Shown here in pieces: positions 43,275-52,000 of a stretch of DNA of 64,000 nucleotides (positions within the stretch are counted from its first letter, which is position 1; the number at the start of each line of letters is the position of its first letter). The DNA is from Lentzea atacamensis (GTDB lineage Bacteria; Actinomycetota; Actinomycetes; Mycobacteriales; Pseudonocardiaceae). The translations under genes and the position numbers were made by a program. Under the pieces are notes generated by a model. That model saw only the letters and a program-made list of their open reading frames with translations. It had not been told where the DNA came from and made no database searches. Location of the stretch: assembly GCF_003269295.1 (NCBI RefSeq), contig NZ_QLTT01000001.1, positions 1,693,635-1,757,634 on the forward strand, given 5' to 3'.

Positions 43275-44432
43275 ACCCTCCCCAGCGGCGGAAGTCGTCG
43301 GCACCCCGCTGGGCGCCGTGCTCCCCGCACTGGAACTCCCGTGCTGCGGCGGCGCCCCTGGCGCGGCAGGCGTCTGCACCACCGTCACCGTGGAAGGCCC
43401 CACCGTGACCACCTGCGTCGACGAGCCCGGCGTTGGCCGCTCATCCGCCGCAGGAGCCTCTCCAACGCCCCCTAGGTTCGCCATGGCGACAGCCACCGCG
43501 GCCACAGCCGCCGCCGCTGCCCCGGAGATCGCCAAACGCTTGCCCCGGCGCTGCCGCGGCACCACCGAGGGTGGATCGGACACCGCGGCGTCCGGCAACA
43601 ACGCCGGCAGCCCAGCGCTGGCCTCGTAGGCCGCCAGCAACGACCGCGAGCACTGCGCGGCGGTCGGCCGGCGCGCAGGCTCCATGTCCGTCATCGCGGA
43701 GAGCAACGACACCCAGGCCAGCGGCAGATCGATCGGAATCCGCGGCGGCCTGGCCAGCCGGGCCAGTGCGGCCTCCGCGTCCCCGCCGGGGTACTCGGAC
43801 CGCCCGGTCAGGCACTCCAGCAGCACCAGGCCGAGCGAGTAGACGTCGGCCTCGGGCCCGACGTCCGCCCCGCGCACCTGCTCCGGCGCCAGGTAGCCCG
43901 CGGTCCCGACCAGCACGCCGGTCGTGGTCACCCGCGTGACCTCCGGCGCCAGCGCCAGCCCGAAGTCCGCCAGGTAGGCCTGCTTCTCCTCGTCGTCGAT
44001 CAGGATGTTGGACGGCTTGATGTCGCGGTGCACCACGCCCAGGCCGTGCACGTGGTCCAGCACCGCGGCGACCTGTCCGCCGACCCGCGCCACGAACCGG
44101 GGCGGCAGCGGTTCGCGCATGCGCTGGCGCAGCGTGCCGCCGGTGATCTCGCGCATCACGAAGTACGGGCGGCGCGACACCGTTCCCGACGCGTACACGG
44201 GGATGATGCCAGGGCATTCCAGCGACGACAGCATCGTGGCCTCGCGCTGCATGCGCAGTTCGTCGTCGGGCAGGCCGGGGCCGGTGAAGACCTTGATGGC
44301 GACGGAGGACGTGGTCGTGCGGTCGTACGCGCGGTAGACCTCGGCCATGCCGCCGGAACCGAGCAACGAGCCGACGACGAAGCGGTTGTCGATCACCGCG
44401 CCCGTCAGGTCGCCGTCCCAGGGTTCGCTCAT
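43167..44432 (-). CDS. Membrane Ser/Thr protein kinase (PknB-type)
   Basis: 421 aa from ATG 44432. Kinase domain (about 17-275): Gly loop GSLLGSGGMAEVY, K47 (VAIKVF), HRDIKPSN with catalytic D137, DFG at 156-158, GTAGYLAPEQ. A helix at about 302-325 anchors it. The extracellular 95 residues are a Pro/Ser/Thr-rich, disordered stalk without PASTA repeats, so it is not a muropeptide sensor of the PknB kind. Targets unknown. Its 3' end overlaps the HAD gene. Confidence 0.92.
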   Translation of the reverse strand: MSEPWDGDLTGAVIDNRFVVGSLLGSGGMAEVYRAYDRTTTSSVAIKVFTGPGLPDDELRMQREATMLSSLECPGIIPVYASGTVSRRPYFVMREITGGTLRQRMREPLPPRFVARVGGQVAAVLDHVHGLGVVHRDIKPSNILIDDEEKQAYLADFGLALAPEVTRVTTTGVLVGTAGYLAPEQVRGADVGPEADVYSLGLVLLECLTGRSEYPGGDAEAALARLARPPRIPIDLPLAWVSLLSAMTDMEPARRPTAAQCSRSLLAAYEASAGLPALLPDAAVSDPPSVVPRQRRGKRLAISGAAAAAVAAVAVAMANLGGVGEAPAADERPTPGSSTQVVTVGPSTVTVVQTPAAPGAPPQHGSSSAGSTAPSGVPTTSAAGEGSPVSSVVPTEKPSEDPARPSKPGNKPPKKSDTPRP

Positions 44433-44501
44433 CAGCCTCCGCTCGTCGCGCAGCAACCTAACCGGTCGCGTGGAATTCCGGCTACCCGGCCAACCTGAAG
44501 A

Positions 44502-45728
44502 TCAAACTACAATCAGTCCCGCCTCGATTTCTCGCACGAGAGCCTCGTCGCGTTTCAGCTGCGCGAGATCGGTCGTGGCCAGAACCACGTAACCGAGCGA
44601 AGTCCACAGGTCCTCGGTGCGCGGCACGGTCGAGCCCTCGCCGTACGGCAGCACGGATCGCTCGAAGCTCGGCAGCAACGACGGAAGCGACTCCAGGCGC
44701 ACGGCATTGCCCAGCTCACCGGCCGCGGGCGAGGACAGGTACACCGACTTCACGTGCTGGTGCTGCGTGTACCGGCCGACCGACGTGTCGTCATCCACTC
44801 GGTGGCGGACCATTCGGGTGATCTGGCTTTCCCGGACGCCGAGGAACGTCAGCTCCTGCTGTTCCGCGCCGGCCAGCCGCGCGCCGATCTCGATCAGCCG
44901 CGGGCCGCCCGGTGTGATCATCACCTCCACGTGCGCGGGACCGTTGCGCACGCCGGTCGCGTCCAGCACCTGGCAGACGTACTCGAACAACTCGTCCACC
45001 ACCGGTTCGTCGGCCGGAACGAGAGTGTTGGACAGGTAGATGCCGAGCCGGTCGCCCCGGCACTCCTTCGCATAGCGCCAGACGGCGGCGAGGCCGTGCC
45101 GTCCGTCGATGGAGTAGGTGTCGACCTCGTACTCGGTGCCGAGCGCGAGCTCCTGCACGAGCACGCGGTCGTTGCGGAGGTTCAGCTTGTTGACGGTGCC
45201 CAGGATGCGGTTGAACTTGGCCCGCCAGTCGTCACCCGGCCGCGCCACGAACACGTCGTCGGTGCCGCCACTCTCCTGCGGCTTCAGCACGAACTCCGAA
45301 AGGCCCTCGCGCCGCAGCCATCCGGCCACCTCGTCGGCGTTGTCGGAGCTGATCTGCCGCAGGTGCGGCACGCCGGCGGTCCGCAACGCCACGGCCATCT
45401 GCCACTTGTCCCGCCGTGCGGACGAGAGCGTCAGCACGTTCGAGCGGCCCGGCACGATCAGCTCGGACAGCGTCTCGGCTGTCTCGACACCGGTCTCGGT
45501 GCCCGGAACGACTGCCAGCGGCTCGTGGTGTGCGAGTTTCGCGGCCAGCTCGTCCAAGTCATCCAGGACGTGCACCTCGCGGTGGTTCTCCGGGATCCAC
45601 GTCCTGGCGAGCCCGGCGGGTGGCTCCGGGGTGGTCAGCACCGCGATCGCCTCGACGCCACGCTCGGCGAACGCGGGCGCGATGCCCCTGCCGGCCGAGT
45701 ACGGATCCACCACGACGATGCTCGCCAC
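44502..45728 (-). CDS. ATP-grasp domain ligase
   Basis: 408 aa from GTG 45728 (GGAGGAGC upstream); a longer frame to 46337 is antisense-like noise. N-terminal pre-ATP domain (IVVVDPYSAGRGIAPAFAER, DDLDELAAKL), ATP-grasp core with DKWQMAVALRTAGVPHL, FVLKPQESGGTDDVFVA, VQELALGTEYEVDTYSIDG and metal-binding VEVMITPGGPRLIEIGARL. It belongs to the carboxylate-amine ligases that make dipeptides or peptide bonds on small molecules (L-amino-acid ligase/BacD type). Neighbouring ScbR-like regulator gene suggests a specialised metabolite or signalling context. Confidence 0.88.
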   Translation of the reverse strand: MASIVVVDPYSAGRGIAPAFAERGVEAIAVLTTPEPPAGLARTWIPENHREVHVLDDLDELAAKLAHHEPLAVVPGTETGVETAETLSELIVPGRSNVLTLSSARRDKWQMAVALRTAGVPHLRQISSDNADEVAGWLRREGLSEFVLKPQESGGTDDVFVARPGDDWRAKFNRILGTVNKLNLRNDRVLVQELALGTEYEVDTYSIDGRHGLAAVWRYAKECRGDRLGIYLSNTLVPADEPVVDELFEYVCQVLDATGVRNGPAHVEVMITPGGPRLIEIGARLAGAEQQELTFLGVRESQITRMVRHRVDDDTSVGRYTQHQHVKSVYLSSPAAGELGNAVRLESLPSLLPSFERSVLPYGEGSTVPRTEDLWTSLGYVVLATTDLAQLKRDEALVREIEAGLIVV

Positions 45729-45802
45729 CGCTGCTCCTCCAAGATCGTAAAGATGTCTTCCGAACGAGGAGCACAACGGAAGGAGCGTGACCAGGCATTC
45801 CT

Positions 45803-45821
45803 GTCTCGATTGGGTCGAGAC
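45803..45821. promoter_or_regulatory. Inverted repeat GTCTCGA-N5-TCGAGAC
   Basis: Seven-bp perfect arms (45803-45809, 45815-45821) between the ScbR-like gene's stop (45827) and the ATP-grasp start (45728). Could be an operator for the ATP-grasp gene or a weak terminator for the regulator; no T-tract favours operator. Confidence 0.5.
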
Positions 45822-45826
45822 GACCG

Positions 45827-46444
45827 TCACTCGAAACGCAACGTCTCGTAGACAGGAGCTGTCACCAGACAGCGAGCGGACGCCCGCCACACACGGACGA
45901 GCCGGGCGCGCAGGTCGGTGCCGCCGCTCAACGCCTGCGCCACGAGCTGCAACCCGAGCAGCTCGGCGACGATCTGCTCGGCCGTGTGCCGCACGTTCAC
46001 CTCCGGCTGCAGCTCGCCGTGGTCCCGCGCCTTCGACAGCAGGTCCCGCACGACGGCGATCCAGCCGACGACCTGCGCCGCAGCCGCGACGTCGAAGAAC
46101 ACCGCCTCCCGCAACAGCTTCGCGCTCACCCGCACGGTGAGGTCGGACTCCAGCCTGCGGGCGAACTCGAACGACATCGCGATCAGCGCCTGCATCGGCG
46201 GCTTCCCGGCCGCGAGCTCTTCGTCGCGCAGCCGGTGCCACAGCAGCGACTGCTCCTCGATGATCGCGACGCCGAGTGCCTCCTTCGAACGGAAATGGCA
46301 ATAAAGCGCGCCTTTCGACACGTCGGCCCGCCCACACACGGCGGTGAGGCTGGACCCCGTGAACCCTTCGCGGTCGAACACCTCGGCGGCCGCACGCAGG
46401 AGCTTCGCCCGCGTGCGTGTCGACTTCTCACGTTTGACGCTCAT
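45827..46444 (-). CDS. TetR-family regulator, ScbR/gamma-butyrolactone-receptor-like
   Basis: 205 aa. HTH at about 30-52 (SLTAVCGRADVSKGALYCHF, SKEALGVAI) has the GALYxHFxSKEAL pattern of ScbR/ArpA homologues. The ligand domain retains the conserved W (VVGWIAVVRDLLSKA...GEL) and TAEQIVAELLGLQLVAQALSG. These receptors sense gamma-butyrolactone-type hormones and control secondary metabolism or morphology. No AfsA/ScbA synthase gene is present, so it may be an orphan or pseudo-receptor. ATG overlaps the NTF2-like stop. Confidence 0.85.
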   Translation of the reverse strand: MSVKREKSTRTRAKLLRAAAEVFDREGFTGSSLTAVCGRADVSKGALYCHFRSKEALGVAIIEEQSLLWHRLRDEELAAGKPPMQALIAMSFEFARRLESDLTVRVSAKLLREAVFFDVAAAAQVVGWIAVVRDLLSKARDHGELQPEVNVRHTAEQIVAELLGLQLVAQALSGGTDLRARLVRVWRASARCLVTAPVYETLRFE

Positions 46445-46860
46445 ACCTCGGTCCGCGCGGCGCCGGTCGCGACGGCGACGGCGAGCGTGTCCGGCATCTG
46501 CCAGTACTGCTCGATCTCGCCCAGATGCACCGAGAGCACCGCTGCGAACTGCAGGTTCGCCCGCTCACCGGTGGCGAGGACCCGCCAGCGCGTCCAGCCG
46601 ACCACAGCCGCGTCTCCTCCGTCGACGATCACCTGGCGCACCGACAGCTGCTCCAGGCCGAACGTGGCGAACAAGGTCAGGAACTGGGACTCCACCTCCC
46701 GCCGGGTACGCGGGCCGTGTGCCCATCGGGCGCCGCTCGGGTCGGGCGCCTCCCATTCCACGGTCGGCGCGCACAGCCGCGCTATACCGGGTGCGTCCTG
46801 TGCCGCTAGTCGCGCTAGGAACACCTGCACCACTTCGACCGTCGAGAGCATTTCCTCCAC
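46441..46860 (-). CDS. SnoaL/NTF2-like fold protein
   Basis: 139 aa from GTG 46860 (ATG 46851 is an alternative). Curved helix EVVQVFLARLAAQDAPGIARL, LCAPTVEWEAPD, and a C-terminal sheet FAAVLSVHLGEIEQYWQMPD: the cone-shaped alpha+beta fold used by SnoaL cyclases, ketosteroid isomerases and many small ligand-binding proteins. First gene in an operon with the ScbR-like receptor. Role unknown; ligand or intermediate binding is plausible. Confidence 0.8.
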   Translation of the reverse strand: MEEMLSTVEVVQVFLARLAAQDAPGIARLCAPTVEWEAPDPSGARWAHGPRTRREVESQFLTLFATFGLEQLSVRQVIVDGGDAAVVGWTRWRVLATGERANLQFAAVLSVHLGEIEQYWQMPDTLAVAVATGAARTEV

Positions 46861-47105
46861 CTTCTCATCCCGGTCATTGCTGCGGCAACGATCCCGGTGC
46901 CGCTCAGACTAGCCCGCGGCACAAAATGTGAGTGTGCACACCCCATTGGCCCATCTACGTTTACCCCAAACATCCGATCGTGTGATTCCAGTGGTACGCG
47001 AACTTTCAACGACCGCCGGTATCACCGCAATGCACGGCACGAACTTCGAGCTTCTGCGGCAGGGTGGATGATGCACCCGCCATCACACCGAAACGGAGCA
47101 GAACC

Positions 47106-47414
47106 GTGCTCAAGGCAGTCCGTCAAGCCCACGAGCACCTGGACACCCCGCCGATTACCGCCTTGATTCCACAGGCGCGGCGAGAGCAGGGCCTCACCCA
47201 GCGCGAACTCGCGGACCTGTTGTGTGAGATCTCACAAAACGACAGCGTCACCCGTGAAGAAGTGTCGAGATGGGAACGCGGTAAACGCATTCCCGGCCCC
47301 TACTGGCGTGCCTGGATCAGCGCGGCGCTCGATGTGCCGCACGCCGAGGTAGACCGTGCCGCGGTGGTCGAACGGGAATCCCGCAGGACACGCAACGAGG
47401 ACCACTCCCACTAG
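47106..47414 (+). CDS. XRE-type helix-turn-helix regulator, small
   Basis: 102 aa from GTG 47106 (GGAGC about 8 nt upstream; a frame from 47064 is also open). The XRE HTH spans about 21-70 (IPQARREQGLTQRELADLLC, TREEVSRWERGKRIPGPYW), with WERGKR as the signature. No effector domain. It precedes a triple-hairpin region and two secreted lamin-tail proteins. The 245-bp gap upstream holds the promoters of this gene and of the divergent NTF2-like gene, plus a 10-bp palindrome GTGTGCACAC at 46932-46941. Confidence 0.85.
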   Translation: MLKAVRQAHEHLDTPPITALIPQARREQGLTQRELADLLCEISQNDSVTREEVSRWERGKRIPGPYWRAWISAALDVPHAEVDRAAVVERESRRTRNEDHSH

Positions 47415-47420
47415 CGGAGC

Positions 47421-47447
47421 GCGGGCAGACGGCAGGGGTCTGCCCGC
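47421..47447 (+). terminator. Hairpin 1 of a triple-hairpin intergenic region
   Basis: Ten-bp perfect stem GCGGGCAGAC / GTCTGCCCGC with loop GGCAGGG, 6 bp after the XRE stop codon. Likely terminator. Confidence 0.7.
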
Positions 47448-47452
47448 CCGCC

Positions 47453-47492
47453 GGAGGGCGGCGTCAGCGCGGCCGCCGTGACGCCGCCCTCC
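47453..47492 (+). terminator. Hairpin 2 of a triple-hairpin intergenic region
   Basis: Fourteen-bp perfect stem GGAGGGCGGCGTCA / TGACGCCGCCCTCC with a 12-nt GC-rich loop. A second strong structure directly after the first. Confidence 0.7.
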
Positions 47493-47520
47493 CCACAAGT
47501 CCCAGGTGGTAAGGACCTTT

Positions 47521-47550
47521 GGCCCCCTGTGCGCCCGCGCACAGGGGGCC
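47521..47550 (+). terminator. Hairpin 3, just upstream of lamin-tail gene
   Basis: Thirteen-bp perfect stem GGCCCCCTGTGCG / CGCACAGGGGGCC with a CCCG loop, ending 12 bp before the next gene's start. So close to the start codon it would sit in the leader or promoter, and may attenuate the lamin-tail gene. Confidence 0.65.
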
Positions 47551-47562
47551 AAACTGCGTAAT

Positions 47563-48090
47563 GTGGCCCCCTACGTGAACACAGTTGGAACGTTGTTGTT
47601 ACTCGCCGGTAGCTCGTTCGGCAGCACACCAGGGGTTTCCCCTGTGAAAGTGAACGAGATCGCACTCGGCTCCAGCGGATTCGTCGAACTGCGCAACACC
47701 GGCTCGACCGCCACAGACGTCGGAGGATGGACGCTGCAGGCGTGCGCGGGACGCACCTCGCGAATCCTCGCCACCATCCCACCCAACAGCGTCCTGCCTC
47801 CGGGTGAATACTTCGTGATAGTCGGCAGCGCGTTCAGCGGAACGATGCCGAACGGTCTCGTCGTGAACACCGTGGACGGCACGGGCGTAATCGCCCGAAA
47901 CCGGTACGGCGCGCACGCGGACAGCATCGGACTGAGCTCCTCCTCCCCGTGCAGCGAAGACGGCGCCGCGCGCCCGTGTGCGGATTCCGCGCTGGGCCGC
48001 GACGGCGACTCCCGCGACACGGATCACAACTCGATCGACTTCACCTGCCAAATTCCTTCTCCTGGCGAAAATAATTCGCAACCTATCTGA
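47563..48090 (+). CDS. Secreted lamin-tail-domain (LTD) protein 1
   Basis: 175 aa from GTG 47563 (GTG 47575 also possible). Short hydrophobic leader (VNTVGTLLLLAGSSFGSTPG), then an immunoglobulin-fold lamin tail domain (about 30-120): VKVNEIALGSSGFVELRNTG, TDVGGWTLQACAGR, PPGEYFVIVGSAFSG. The C-terminus is Ser/Asp-rich with two Cys (SSPCSEDGAARPCADSALG). Bacterial LTDs occur in secreted or surface proteins, often beside hydrolases; function here unknown. Confidence 0.75.
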   Translation: MAPYVNTVGTLLLLAGSSFGSTPGVSPVKVNEIALGSSGFVELRNTGSTATDVGGWTLQACAGRTSRILATIPPNSVLPPGEYFVIVGSAFSGTMPNGLVVNTVDGTGVIARNRYGAHADSIGLSSSSPCSEDGAARPCADSALGRDGDSRDTDHNSIDFTCQIPSPGENNSQPI

Positions 48091-48218
48091 AATGGCCCCT
48101 TTCGAGCCCGAACGAATGAGAGCAAAGTCAGTCCCGGCGGCAAGACAGGCCATTCTCCCCGGCCAGACCTGCCGCCAGCGAGAAATACCCCGAATTCACT
48201 TCTCGAAGGGACAAGACA

Positions 48219-48854
48219 ATGCGTCGACTGCTGGGCGGAGCCGCTGCGCTCGCAATCGCGAGCACGATCGCGTTCGCGGGTCTGGCGACGGCCGCCGAGG
48301 AGCCCACGGCTCCGGAGGTCATGCAGCTGCCGGCAGTGCTGATCAACGAGGTCTCCACCATGGGTCCGAACGGCCCGCTCGACGAGGCGATCGAGATCGT
48401 CAACCTCTCGAACGAGCAGGTCGACCTGACCAACTGGGTCATCCGGATCTACAACCAGCGCAACGAGGTCATCCAGACGATCCCGCTGATGGACGTGACC
48501 GGCCAGCCGCTCACGCTGGCTCCGGCGAACAACGTCGGCAGCACGCTGGTGCTGACGGGCGCCGAGTTCTCCGGCACGACCTCGACGCCGAACGTTCTCC
48601 CGGTGCGCTTCCTCGGCGCCGAGGGCATTCCGGCGCTCGGTGGTGTCGCGATCTTCGGCAGCACGGCTCCCACCGCGTTCAAGATCGACGGCGTCGCATT
48701 CTCCGCTCCGGTGTCCGCTGCCAAGGAAGGCGTGCACGCGCAGCCCGAGAACCAGCGCACCGCTCAGCTCGCGGGCTCGAACACGCGCAACCTGCTCAAC
48801 CAGGACACCAACAACAACCAGCGCGACTTCTCGTTGCAGGAACGCACCTTCTGA
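48219..48854 (+). CDS. Secreted lamin-tail-domain (LTD) protein 2
   Basis: 211 aa, ATG with AAGGGA 7 nt upstream. Clear signal peptide (1-25, cleaved near ATA-AE). LTD core: VLINEVSTMGPNGPLDEAIE, IVNLSNEQVDLTNWVIRIYN, GSTLVLTGAEFSG. C-terminus is Gln/Asn-rich (NTRNLLNQDTNNNQRDFSLQ). Similar plan to the gene upstream but the two differ greatly in sequence. A terminator follows. Confidence 0.78.
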   Translation: MRRLLGGAAALAIASTIAFAGLATAAEEPTAPEVMQLPAVLINEVSTMGPNGPLDEAIEIVNLSNEQVDLTNWVIRIYNQRNEVIQTIPLMDVTGQPLTLAPANNVGSTLVLTGAEFSGTTSTPNVLPVRFLGAEGIPALGGVAIFGSTAPTAFKIDGVAFSAPVSAAKEGVHAQPENQRTAQLAGSNTRNLLNQDTNNNQRDFSLQERTF

Positions 48855-48890
48855 TCAACTCGCTCTGACCGTCCAAGCGGGTGCACTCAC

Positions 48891-48925
48891 GTGCCCGGGC
48901 CGCCGCCCCTCGGCAGCCCGGGCAC
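48891..48925 (+). terminator. Terminator after LTD protein 2
   Basis: Ten-bp perfect stem GTGCCCGGGC / GCCCGGGCAC with a 15-nt loop that contains its own 4-bp stem, 37 bp after the stop codon. Confidence 0.72.
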
Positions 48926-49036
48926 TTCCGTGCGTGGCGCGAAGTCGCCAACGGCGACTAACCGCCGCTTTGTCCTATATCCCAACGAATTCCGGCCCCT
49001 CATCCTTCTGTGACCTGATCACCGTGGGAGGGCGCC

Positions 49037-52000
49037 GTGATACGACACGTTCTGGCACTTGCCATCGCCGCCGCGACGCTGGGCGCACCACCCGCGTCCG
49101 CCGCACCACCATCACCACCGACACAGACCTCCGAGGCCTCGCACCGGATCACGCTCATCACCGGTGACGTCGTGGAGTACACCGAACGGTCGGACGGCCG
49201 GAAGACGGCCCAGATCCACGCCGCGCCGCGCGACGGCGAGGAACCGATCTTCCACACCATGACGACGGCGAAAGGTCTGCACGTCTACCCGTCCGACGCG
49301 ATGGGAGCCATCACGTCGGGCACGGTCGAACGCACCCTCTTCAACGTCACCGAGCTCGTGCGCACCGGCCAGTCCGACGACCGCACGACCACGGTTCCGG
49401 TGCTGATGACCGGCGGCTTCTCGGCGAACGCACACACGAGGATCGGCAGCCTCAACGCTTCCGGCATCCGGGTCGAGAAGGCGAAGGCACGGGAGTTCTG
49501 GACTTCGCTCGACATGAGCGCGAAGTCCGGCGTGCGGGTGACGTACGACCGCCCGATCCGGATCACGCTCGACCAGACCACGAAACAGATCGGCGCTCCC
49601 GAAGCCTGGAGCACGGGCCTGGACGGCCGTGACGTCACGGTCGCCGTCGTGGACACCGGCATCGACGCGAACCACCCCGACGTCGCCAGGAAGATCACCG
49701 CGGCGGAGAACTTCTCTGACGAGCCGGACGTCACCGACCGGCACGGCCACGGCACGCACGTCGCCGCGACCGTGGCGGGCACCGGCCAGGGGTCCGCAGG
49801 CAAGTACAAAGGTGTCGCCCCCGCGGCGAAACTGGTGATCGCCAAGGTCTTCAACGGCGCGGGCGAGGCAGAGACGTCGCAGGTGATGGCAGGCATCGAA
49901 TGGGCGGCCAGGTCCGGCGCGAAGATCGTCAACCTCAGCCTGGGCGGTGAGGTCACCGACGGCACGGACGAGCTGAGCGCCCTGGTCGACCGTCTCTCCG
50001 CCGAGACGGGCGTGCTGTTCGTGGTCGCGGCGGGCAACAACGGCCCGGCAGGCCGCTCGGTCACCTCCCCCGGTGCCGCCACCTCGGCGCTCACCGTCGG
50101 AGCGGTCGACCGCCAGAACAAGCTCGCGCCGTTCAGCAGCACCGGCCCTCGCATCGGTGACGCGCACGTGAAGCCCGAGATCAACGCTCCCGGCGTGGGT
50201 GTCGTGGCTGCTCGTGCCGCCGACACGAGCATGGGCGCCCCGGTCGGCGACGGCTACACCGCCGCGTCCGGCACGTCGATGGCCACGCCGCACGTCGCCG
50301 GCGCAGCCGCCCTGCTCGCCCAGCAGCACCCCGGCTGGAACGCGCAGACGTTGAAGAACGCGCTCGTCACCAGCGCCGCGGACGTCGGTATGCCGTGGTA
50401 CGAACAAGGAACCGGCCGGCTCGACGTGGCCAGGGCGGTCAGGCAGAAGGCCACCGCCACCGCGTCGGCGAGCTTCGGCCGCTACGAACGCGGCCCGCGT
50501 GGCGTGCTGACCAGGGAGATCCAGTACGTCAACGACTCCGGCACCCCGCTCACCCTCGACCTCGCCGCGACGATCAAGGGCTGGGACGGGAAGTCCACGA
50601 CCGGGTTCAACCTCAGCACCACCAGGCTGGCCATCGCGGCCCACAGCAAGGCGTCCGCCGTGCTCACCCTCGATCCCGAGGTCGGCCCGGCGGGCGTGTA
50701 CGGCGGAGTCGTCACGGCCACCGGCGGCGGAGCAAGCCTGCGCACCGCGGTCAGCGTCTACGAGGCACCGCAGACGTTCCCGGTGTCGGTGCACGTCCGC
50801 GACACCGCCGGGCGCCCGCCGGCACCCGCGACGGGTCAGCTGATCGACGACTCCAACGGCGGCGACGACGTCAACGACCCGTTCGACGAGACCACCAGCT
50901 TCTACTTCGATGTCGTGAACGGCGAAGGCATCGCGAACGTGCCGAGCGGGCGCTACTCCGCGGTGACCTGGACGACCGAGAACACCGCCGGTGTGCGGCG
51001 GTGGTCCGCGCTCGCCGCGCCGGAGCTGACCATCACGGGCGCCGCGAGCGTCTCACTCGACGCGCAGAAGACCGTGCCGATCGAGGTCGTGCCTCCTGGT
51101 CCGGCCGAGCAACGCGACCGCACCGTGACGATGCGCCGCGTCGTGCCCGCGGAGGGCGAGAAACTGCCGCTGATCACCGAAATGGCCGCCGTGCTCGGCA
51201 CGGCGCCGTGGGAGATCCGCGCCATTCCCGCCGCGGCCGTGAAGAAGGGCGCGATCTCGCTGCAGGACAACGTGACGCTGCAGTCCGCGACGGTCACCCT
51301 GACCTCAGGCGGACGAACGCTGGGCACCGACGGCGACGTGGCCGTGCTGTCCGCGAAGTGGGCGGGTGACCGCGACCTGACCATCGGCGGGGACACCGCT
51401 CTCGTGAAGATCAAGCCGGACACCCCGGCGAACATGGTGAAGGCGGCCAACACCGCAGCCACCAGCGCGGCACAGGCCGGCAAGAAGGCAATCCTGTCCT
51501 ATGTGGACGCTCCAGGCGCTCTTCCGCTCACCGGGCTCGCCAGCACCTCACTGCCGTCGTTGGGCGTCAGCAACACCGACGGTGAGTTCCTCGCGAAGCA
51601 GACGGCGGTGAAACTGAGCGTCAAAGCCGTCCCGGAGGCCGTCTACAACCTGAGCTTCCTCGACGCCAACGGGATTCCGGCCGACCACCGCCGGACGGTC
51701 GACCCGGCGAAGCTGGTCAAGCGCCAGACCGCCTACCACGCCGACAAGCCGGGCCTGACCGTGCAGAAGACGTGGTACCCGTTCCCGACCGGTCTGTGGC
51801 AGTCGCAGATCCTGCGCGGCACCACGTTCACACCGCCGGCCGCGTGGACCGAGTACATCGGTCCCGGCGACGAGCGGATCGTGTGGAAGCGGCACGTGAC
51901 GCTGAGCGGCCTCGACGCCAGGGGCCAGCGCGCCGCCATGACCATGTTCCAGGAGAACCTGTTCCGCGAGGGCGCCGCCGCGGCCACCGAGCGGTGGTTC

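Noticed and set aside
40500..46900. Secondary-metabolite gene cluster around the ScbR-like receptor
   Set aside because: WS/DGAT, HAD, kinase and ATP-grasp genes are not joined by core biosynthetic enzymes such as PKS or NRPS.
46932..46990. Autoregulatory element for the ScbR-like receptor
   Set aside because: Only a 10-bp GTGTGCACAC palindrome is present; it does not resemble known gamma-butyrolactone receptor sites.
49112..50794. 560-codon minus-strand frame inside the subtilase gene
   Set aside because: The plus-strand frame carries the complete D/H/S triad; the antisense frame is Arg/Gly/Val-rich noise.
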